A DNA stretch of 64,000 nucleotides from positions 1-64,000 of the forward strand of contig NC_037322.1 in assembly GCF_000143535.2 (NCBI RefSeq). The letters run 5' to 3'. The stretch is from Botrytis cinerea B05.10 (Eukaryota > Ascomycota > Leotiomycetes > Helotiales > Sclerotiniaceae). This document shows positions 57,838 through 64,000 of this stretch, one piece after another (the stretch's first letter is position 1; each line of letters begins with the position of its first letter). Position numbers and translations under genes: made by a program. Below the pieces are notes generated by a model that worked only from the letters and a program-made list of their open reading frames with translations, ran no database searches and was not told the origin of the DNA.

Positions 57838-58274
57838 ATGTAATTTATCAATGTATATATTATATTAATATGTATATTATTCATTTTATATATAAAATTC
57901 GTTTATATATAATTATATACTTTCTTTATTTATAGATTAAAGTTTCTGAAAATTTAATATAAAATATTTAATTATATATGAATTATAAAAATCTAATTAA
58001 TTTTAAGAAAAACATAATTTATAAAATAGTTATTATAGAAATAACTATTTTGTAATGAAAATCGTAGCAATTTTTACTTTTTCTGAGTTTTAATAGGAAT
58101 ATTTATATAAAAATTAGATTTCTAAGAATCTATTTTCATATAATAATTTAATATTCTTTTCTTTTTCTAAAATAATGATTAGTTATTAAAATAAGAATAT
58201 TAAAAAAGGCTAAATTTTAGTATATTTTGAAATGGTGCATGTACTGATATAGTGTACGCACTGATAAATTACAT
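57838..58274. mobile_element. Tc1/mariner-like MITE, ~437 bp, TA-flanked
   Basis: The two ends are imperfect inverted repeats of about 60 bp (57838-57897 and 58212-58274), each starting ATGTAATTTATCA inward, flanked by TA at 57836-57837 and 58275-58276. No coding capacity. A second copy in the opposite orientation starts at 63738 and runs off the window. Confidence 0.8.
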
Positions 58275-58275
58275 T

Positions 58276-58389
58276 ATAATAATTGTGATTAGTTATAATC
58301 TTATTGAATTCTTTTTTGAAATTTAATTTAAATTATTTCAAAAGATTTCTAAATAATTTTATCTAATTCTAGAGGCAGCTTTCGTAATA
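58276..58389 (+). mobile_element. 3' fragment of the TGTTAC...GTAACA LTR family
   Basis: TTAGTTATAATCTTATTGAATTC through CTAGAGGCAGCTTTCGTAATA parallels the last 115 bp of the LTRs at 52-54 kb, with many C-to-T changes. The MITE at 57838-58274 abuts it, so the MITE probably inserted into this LTR at a TA. Confidence 0.7.
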
Positions 58390-58899
58390 TTATATTAGTA
58401 ATTATATAGATTAAGTTATTAGATTGAAGATTTATATTATAAAATGAAAGATATAAATATGCTATATATTACATACTATATATTCTATATTTCAATATAT
58501 AATAATATCTTATATAATCTATTTTTTAAAACATTGTTTTTATAAATAAAAACAATTTAAATTTTTCAAGAAAAATTATAATTTTTTATATGAATAATAA
58601 GAATTTCTAATTATTTGATAAAATTTGAAATTGATATAAGAATTATTATTGGAGCAATTCTTTAATAATAAAATCATCAAAATTCAAATTTTTTTCTAGA
58701 ATATAATAAAAATATCTATATAAACACTAAATGTATCAAAAGATAATTGTTTATTGTTATATAATATTATTTTTTTAATTTTTAAAAAAAAATGATTAGT
58801 TATTAAAATATAAATATTAGAAAAGACTCATTTTAGTGTATTTTGAAGTAGTCTACTTAATGATATAATTTAATCTATAAAAAGCTATATTATAGATTA
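58390..58899. other. AT-rich spacer with a diverged MITE relative
   Basis: The segment at about 58730-58880 (with TCATTTTAGTGTATTTTGAAGTAG) resembles one end of the MITE at 57838-58274, so a third, badly decayed copy of that family is likely here. No gene. Confidence 0.4.
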
Positions 58900-61093
58900 A
58901 CGTGATTTATCATCGAGTGGACCATATCATTGAGTGAACCACTTTTATTTCAATAAACACAATCAACTTTAATATGCGATTTATCAATCATTTATTATAC
59001 AATTTAATAATAAAAAAGCATACTTGCTTTTAGTTATCAAAGTTATTAAAAATAATAAAAAACTAAATCTTTGAAAAGCTTTTTAATTATATAATATCCC
59101 TTATACGATTCTTATTCATAAAATAAATAATTTAACTTTATATATCGAAACTCAAACAAATCGATATAAACTTATAGAATTAAAAAAGAAGATTATTATT
59201 CAATATATTCTTAATATAGATTTGAAAGATTTCCTATCTAAATATAAAAGAGTAAAAGATATAACAAATCATATTCTCGAATCGAAAGATATAAAGAATA
59301 TTAGAAAACTCTAAATACATCGATTTGTAAAACATCGAATCAAATTAAAGATATATTTTAATCATATTTATAACTTTCAAGAAACTCTCTGCAAAGATTT
59401 TAAGCTTTTTGAAAAATGGTTTCGATTAATTAAAAATATACAAGCGAAATACAACATTTTGAACAAAGATTTCTACAATTTCAATAAAACAAACTTTATA
59501 ATAGAAATTATATATATAACAATAATAATAACTAATACTAAACGAAATAACAAAAGCAAAACAATACAATCAAACAATCGAAAATGAACTACAATAATAA
59601 TATACAAAAATAAAGAGAATAAAACTATTCCTTTATTTCTAATAATTCAAAAACAAATTTATTTTTTTAATTGATATATCGAAACGAATCTTTTTATAAA
59701 ATAGATTATTAAATCTATATTTAATAAATAAACAAATAATGAGATAGATTTAGAATAATTGAAATATTTCAATAAGTATATTAAAAATCGAAGAAAAAGC
59801 AAATATCGAATATTGATATTGAATAAATATGAAAGTTACAAATCAATAACTTTTCAAGTATATTATAAAAAGAATAATATTATATATTTATATTTATTAT
59901 TATATTCAAATCATTTAATTCAATTATTTGATATTGATTGTTTTAACAATTTAAAATATTTATATAATAATTAAATTGATAGATTTATTAAAACATATAT
60001 TAATTATATTTCGAAAATTGAATTCTTTATAATTTTCAAAATTGTATATAAAAAATCAATCATTTTTCAGAATATGAAAATAGAATTTCGAAAAGCAGGT
60101 TTAATATTATTTAATCTTAAAACTATATTTTCGAAATTAAATATTCGAATTTATATATATCACAGGAGATAGCTACATCATTTGATATCACTATGGTTGG
60201 GAATAATAAGAATAAATAGTAATATACTAAATTGACTTAAAGATTGATCAAAAGAATCAAACTTTATATATATATCTAGAATAGGCAATAGGATTACTTG
60301 AATAGGTAATTGTAATCTTTTTGTAGATTGTAGATATGATTATTATAAACGAAGCTCTTAATAATTAATTTGATAAAAGTATATATATTTATAAGGAAGA
60401 TTGTAATAATCAATATAACTTTACAAGAAGTATGCAAAGTTACAGTTACGTGAGATTCACATGGTATTACACGGGATATAGGTTTTTCCGTGACAATATA
60501 TCTATCCCTTTCTTTTTCAATTTAAAATAATAGATCTCATAAACTCTTTATAATTTAATTAAAACTCTTTCTCAATCAATATTAATTAAATTTTAAATAA
60601 CTTATTATTAAATAAGTTCTTTTATATTTATATTCAAAACTATATTAACTTTAATTAAAAATATAAAAAGATTAATTTATGAAAATATACTCTTAAATAC
60701 AAAGAACCATATACTTCAAAAAACAAATAAAACATTAAACAAATATCGATATACAAAAAAAACTCAATTACAACAAAAAGGAATACTCATTGAATAAAAA
60801 GCTTTTGATATATTATCTCAATAAAAAATTGATATTCAAATTCAATACAATAAGTATTAAAAAAAAAGGAATTCTAATACTACAATATTTTCTAATAAAT
60901 ATTATAATAAATATAGAAAGATAGGATATAATACAAGAATTTATTAAAACAATATAATAGATTTTAGATTATTAGATTCTTAATAGTTTTAATTAATTGA
61001 TTCAATTGTTATTGAATAATATAGATTTGAAAGTGTAAATTGAAGTGAAAGTGGTTCACTTGATGATATGGTCCATTCGATGATAAATCACGT
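58900..61093 (+). mobile_element. Decayed pogo/Fot1-type DNA transposon with a nested solo LTR
   Basis: Inverted repeats of about 54 bp (58900-58953 and 61040-61093) start ACGTGATTTATCAT inward and are flanked by TA dinucleotides, the target duplication of the Tc1/mariner superfamily. The plus strand between them still shows transposase landmarks in one or another frame despite many stops: FEKWFRLIKNIQAKYNIL, YNFNKTNF (from the DE-T-G segment of the first catalytic region), then KYRILILNKYESYKS and LYSNHLIQLFDIDCFNNLK (the normal LDGHxSH and PHSSHLxQPLDVGCF), and QNMKIEFRKAGLILFNL. After the nested LTR the C-terminal coil continues. The changes are overwhelmingly towards A and T, as RIP would cause. 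Inactive. Confidence 0.85.
60158..60495 (+). mobile_element. Solo LTR nested in the pogo element
   Basis: Starts TATCACAGGAG (a decayed TGTCAC) and ends CCGTGACA, so the original ends were TGTCAC...GTGACA. ATATA flanks both sides (60153-60157 and 60496-60500), a perfect 5-bp duplication, and the transposase reading resumes after it. It is a different LTR family from the one at 52-54 kb. Confidence 0.8.
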
Positions 61094-61140
61094 TATTCTG
61101 AATAAGAGTTCCCTAATTACCTAACCTATAGATCTTTAAT

Positions 61141-61353
61141 CACCAGTGGGTGCACAGACTCATAGGACACTTCCAAATTTTCAATATTTTTCATAAATTC
61201 ATTCTTCAATTATTTGATACCAAAATTTGTATTTTGATTATTTTATTTTTATTCAAGAATTACAATAGTTTTTAACATAAATAATTCAATATATCAAAAG
61301 ATATTTACAAGTTGATTTTTGTACTGTCCCGTGAGTCTGTACACCTACTGGTG
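61141..61353. mobile_element. TIR element, 213 bp, with 3-bp target duplication
   Basis: Ends CACCAGTGGGTGCACAG and CTGTACACCTACTGGTG form an inverted repeat of about 29 bp with four differences. AAT flanks both sides (61138-61140 and 61354-61356). A shorter relative of the 381-bp element at 56934. Confidence 0.85.
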
Positions 61354-61973
61354 AATCATCCCACTGGGCTTAGTAATCATGCCCTCATGACATAGTCCAT
61401 TGGAGGATACAACCTACTCGATAATAAATCATATTATATGAATTATCGTTCAAATGAATATTTAATTGTCCTTTGTCATTGAATCTATTGTTTTCAGCCT
61501 TACTTGTTTAGCTTTCGGGGTAACATTGCCCCGCATCTCGACTCAGGAATGGAGTGAAATGCAATTGAGATTGCGTACAGTCCACCTTTTCTTTTCGAAA
61601 TAGCCTTGCGAAACTGCGGATTGAGGTTTATAATAGATGATCAGTAATCAATGGAATGCCAGACCCATAGCCTCAGTAAATATCCTTGAAATAAGGTTTG
61701 TTAGTGAAGTGCTACTGCAGTGAGAATTTCATGCTAAAAGTTTAGAGCTTTGATTAGCTATAACGATTTCTTGTAAGTAGCTCTCCAAAATAACAGACCT
61801 CTTACCAGGTTTATCTTAACTTTAACCCCTTTATTCGGATTTTTCTTTTATATATAACTTCACACCAACTTAATTGCTTACTTCATTTCAATATAATTCA
61901 TTCTCCATATCAATTTCTTCGGACTTCAAGTTAAATTCAATTAGAAAGTTCAATTCATATTCTTTTGATAAAA
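61354..61973. other. 5' flank of the MDR reductase gene
   Basis: No gene. The last 120 bp contain a TATATAA (61850-61856) and a pyrimidine-rich leader before the ATG. Confidence 0.5.
61850..61856 (+). promoter_or_regulatory. Possible TATA box of the MDR reductase gene
   Basis: TATATAA stands about 120 bp before the ATG at 61974, a usual distance for a fungal promoter with a leader of 60-90 bases. Based on position and sequence only. Confidence 0.35.
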
Positions 61974-63050
61974 ATGAAGGCAATTCAAGCAAATCGAGCT
62001 CTCCTCACGAGAGTCTATAACCTAGGGACAGGAAAGACAATAGGACAAGGAGCTGAAGTCAAAGAAGTTCCAAATCCTACCATCTCAGAACATGAAGTCC
62101 TCGTCAAGGTTAATATCGTAGCCTTGAATGCAATCGACTACAAATACATCGATCTTCTGTCTCCAAAAAATAGCCGAATTGGTTGTGACTACGCTGGCGA
62201 GGTGACACAAGTTGGAGCGAGTGCGAGAGGCAATTGGATGGTAGGAGATCGCATTGCTGGAATGGTGCACGGTGGTGTTTTTCGAGATCAAGGTGCTTTT
62301 GCCGAATTCCTCAGCATCGACGGAGATCTCGCGTGGCACATACCAGAAGGGATGAAAGATGAAGATGCAGCAACATACGGAATCTCGGCAACAACAGCGA
62401 TGTTGGCCCTAAACGTTCATTTGGAGGTTCCATGGGTGGATGAGACAGCAAAATCTGCTGAAACGAAGAACACCATTCTTATTTACTCGGGCTCCACCGC
62501 TGTTGGGTTGTTTGCTATACAATTGGCAAAAGCTGCAGGTTACGAGGTTATAACAACAGCCTCCCCGAAATCACAAGACCTAGTGAAACGATATGGTGCT
62601 GACGCAGTTTTCGACTATCGATCTTCAACTGCCATTGAGGAAATCAGAAAACAATTTCCTAACATTAGCAAAGCATTGGATTGCATTTCAGAAGGACCTT
62701 CCTCTAACTTTTGTGCAGAGGTCATGAGGGGAAACAGCGGAAAAGTCGTTTTACTTTTGGACAACGGGAAATCCAAGGTACCCAAGGTAACCTATATCAA
62801 TATCGTTATATTCACTGGGTTCGGGGTTGCATTCGAATGGCTGCCTCCAATCGGGCCCAAATTTCCGGCTAGTCCAGCAGACCGTGAGTCCCTGGCCCGC
62901 TTTTACGCTATTCTACCATCAGTTCTCAAATCTTTAAAGGCTCCACCCGTTGAGTTTGTGAGGAAGAGTGGCTTTAATGGTATCTTTGAAGGCTTGAATC
63001 TAATTCGTGGTGGCAAGGTCTCGGGAAAGAAGTTGGTGGTGAAGATTTAA
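61974..63050 (+). CDS. Zinc-independent MDR-family reductase (enoyl-reductase-like)
   Basis: A 358-codon intronless frame; the ATG at 61974 is preferred because the open frame before it has only non-ATG codons. The N-terminal GroES-like domain contains VKVNIVALNAIDYKYID and GCDYAGEVTQVG, then GDRIAGMVHGG. The nucleotide-binding domain has LIYSGSTAVGLFAIQLAKAAGYEVITTASPK, the form with SGSTAVG seen in stand-alone trans-acting enoyl reductases and related toluquinone or zeta-crystallin-type reductases. The structural and catalytic zinc ligands of alcohol dehydrogenases are absent. DAVFDYRS and the C-terminal GGKVSGKKLVVKI are typical. It would reduce a carbon-carbon double bond with NADPH. No polyketide synthase is in the window, so a role in secondary metabolism is not shown. 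Confidence 0.9.
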   Translation: MKAIQANRALLTRVYNLGTGKTIGQGAEVKEVPNPTISEHEVLVKVNIVALNAIDYKYIDLLSPKNSRIGCDYAGEVTQVGASARGNWMVGDRIAGMVHGGVFRDQGAFAEFLSIDGDLAWHIPEGMKDEDAATYGISATTAMLALNVHLEVPWVDETAKSAETKNTILIYSGSTAVGLFAIQLAKAAGYEVITTASPKSQDLVKRYGADAVFDYRSSTAIEEIRKQFPNISKALDCISEGPSSNFCAEVMRGNSGKVVLLLDNGKSKVPKVTYINIVIFTGFGVAFEWLPPIGPKFPASPADRESLARFYAILPSVLKSLKAPPVEFVRKSGFNGIFEGLNLIRGGKVSGKKLVVKI

Positions 63051-63737
63051 TATAGAATGAAGCTGGTGGTTGTTAACCACTCTAAGGGCTGGTTTGGATA
63101 TAAAAATCCGCACTGAATCCGCTGAACAATCTGCTCTTTTTGAAAACAGATCTTGAATTTATTTTTGAATATAAAGAGCTTTCAAAAACACGGATTTTGT
63201 AAAAGTTCTGGGCCCTGCTCACCGCACACCGTGATGTTTTGTGACATAATTCCTGCAAAATTCATGTTTTTCTATGGTGTGCGCGGAAACACGTGACCAA
63301 ACGACATTAGTATTTGTAGCTCCTCTTTTTCGTAGATCTAAATTCTATTGTCTTTTTCCCTTCTTACCTTGACCCCTATATTATATTATAACTCAAGTGC
63401 GTTCTCATATCTTACTATTATTATATAGTGATTCACCCTCAGTGACTAGATATAGCTATTAGATTGACTATGATTTATATAAAGGCTTTTCTTATATGAT
63501 CTTTATTTCTTCTATTCTTTTATTATATATACTAGAATATTAATATGATTTATTAATATACGACTTACATTAATTACTATATAACTCACTTCGAAAATCA
63601 CCTAAATCAAGCTTTTTAAAGTATTTAGATTTTAATAATTAAATATTATTTCAATAACAACTCTTATATTAATTCAAAAAAAAATTTCAAAAAAATTAAA
63701 TTTTTTATATTATTTATATAAATAAATATAATAATAA
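63051..63737. other. 3' flank with transposon-like fragments
   Basis: GGGCTGGTTTGGATAT at 63085-63100, ATCCGC and CGGATTTT phrases at about 63105 and 63193, and GGGCCC...CGCACACC at 63204-63226 resemble pieces of hAT-like or other TIR elements; the last resembles the left end of the TIR element at 19258. CGCACACC at 63217 is mirrored by GGTGTGCGCGG at 63276. Beyond 63330 the sequence is AT-rich. Confidence 0.4.
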
Positions 63738-64000
63738 TGTAGTTTATCAATGCGTATATTATATCAATATATATATCATTTCAAAATACATCAAAATTAA
63801 ACCTTTTTTAATATTCTTATTTTAATAATTAATTATTATTTTAGAAAAAAGAAAAGAATGTTCAATAATAATAAGAAATTAGCTTTTTATAAATTTAGTT
63901 TTTATATGAATATTCCTATTACATCTGAGAAAAAGTGAAAATTGTTACGATTTTCATTAAAAAATAGTTATTTCTATAATAACTACTTTATAAATCAAGT
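63738..64000. mobile_element. Second copy of the TA-flanked MITE, cut by the window end
   Basis: Starts after TA (63736-63737) with ATGTAGTTTATCAATGCG and is colinear with the reverse complement of 57838-58274 through TTTTCATTA and ATAGTTATTTCTATAATAACTA near the window end. The far terminus is just outside the window. Confidence 0.8.

Overview
The window starts at a chromosome end: sixteen tandem TAACCC units (the C-rich strand of a TTAGGG telomere) occupy bases 1-96. Short GT-AG introns of about 50-380 bp, Zn2Cys6 regulators, a Cdc42 GTPase, alternating gene-bearing and very AT-rich blocks, and transposon relics decayed mainly by C-to-T/G-to-A changes (as repeat-induced point mutation, RIP, would leave) indicate a filamentous ascomycete. 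The gene set would fit a plant-associated leotiomycete, but that placement is inference only.

Layout. (1) 1-11 kb is the subtelomere: AT-rich repeats, a recurrent GTTAATACCAG motif, a 112-bp higher-order tandem repeat and a roughly 650-bp sequence present twice in direct orientation. Between the two direct repeats lie an intact 1386-codon ORF and a shorter upstream ORF with the same AT-hook-like N-terminus; I recognise no family. (2) 11-17.2 kb carries a four-exon cytochrome P450, a GNAT acetyltransferase and a PaiB-type FMN-binding protein. (3) 18-21.6 kb is gene decay: a MOSC-domain gene split by about 1.4 kb of AT-rich sequence that itself holds a small TIR element, then a broken DUF4188-like gene. 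(4) 22-25 kb has two secreted cysteine-rich proteins, one assembled here from three short exons. (5) 27.6-32.2 kb has two convergent Zn2Cys6 regulators. (6) 34.5-36.5 kb encodes a secreted-type agmatinase/arginase-family enzyme in four exons. (7) 37.9-38.9 kb encodes Cdc42, with G-rich simple repeats upstream. (8) 41.5-49.6 kb has a Vma22/CCDC115-like V-ATPase assembly factor, a doubtful ORF interrupted by one stop, a laccase and a conserved-looking protein of unknown role. (9) 52-55.5 kb is a nest of solo LTRs with target-site duplications. (10) An SDR oxidoreductase at 55.6-56.5 kb and a zinc-independent MDR reductase at 62-63 kb flank a transposon-rich block containing a decayed pogo/Fot1 element with a solo LTR inside it, and TIR elements of two families.

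The functional genes look individually regulated; no clear biosynthetic cluster is visible. P450, SDR, MDR reductase and laccase are accessory-metabolism types common near chromosome ends, while Cdc42 and the V-ATPase assembly factor are housekeeping. The strongest candidates for something undescribed are the subtelomeric AT-hook gene pair with its flanking repeats, the 206-bp palindrome-bearing repeats upstream of it, and the TIR element family with 3-bp target duplications. Splice sites were placed by eye from reading frame, GT-AG borders and conserved residues; no alignment or search was run.
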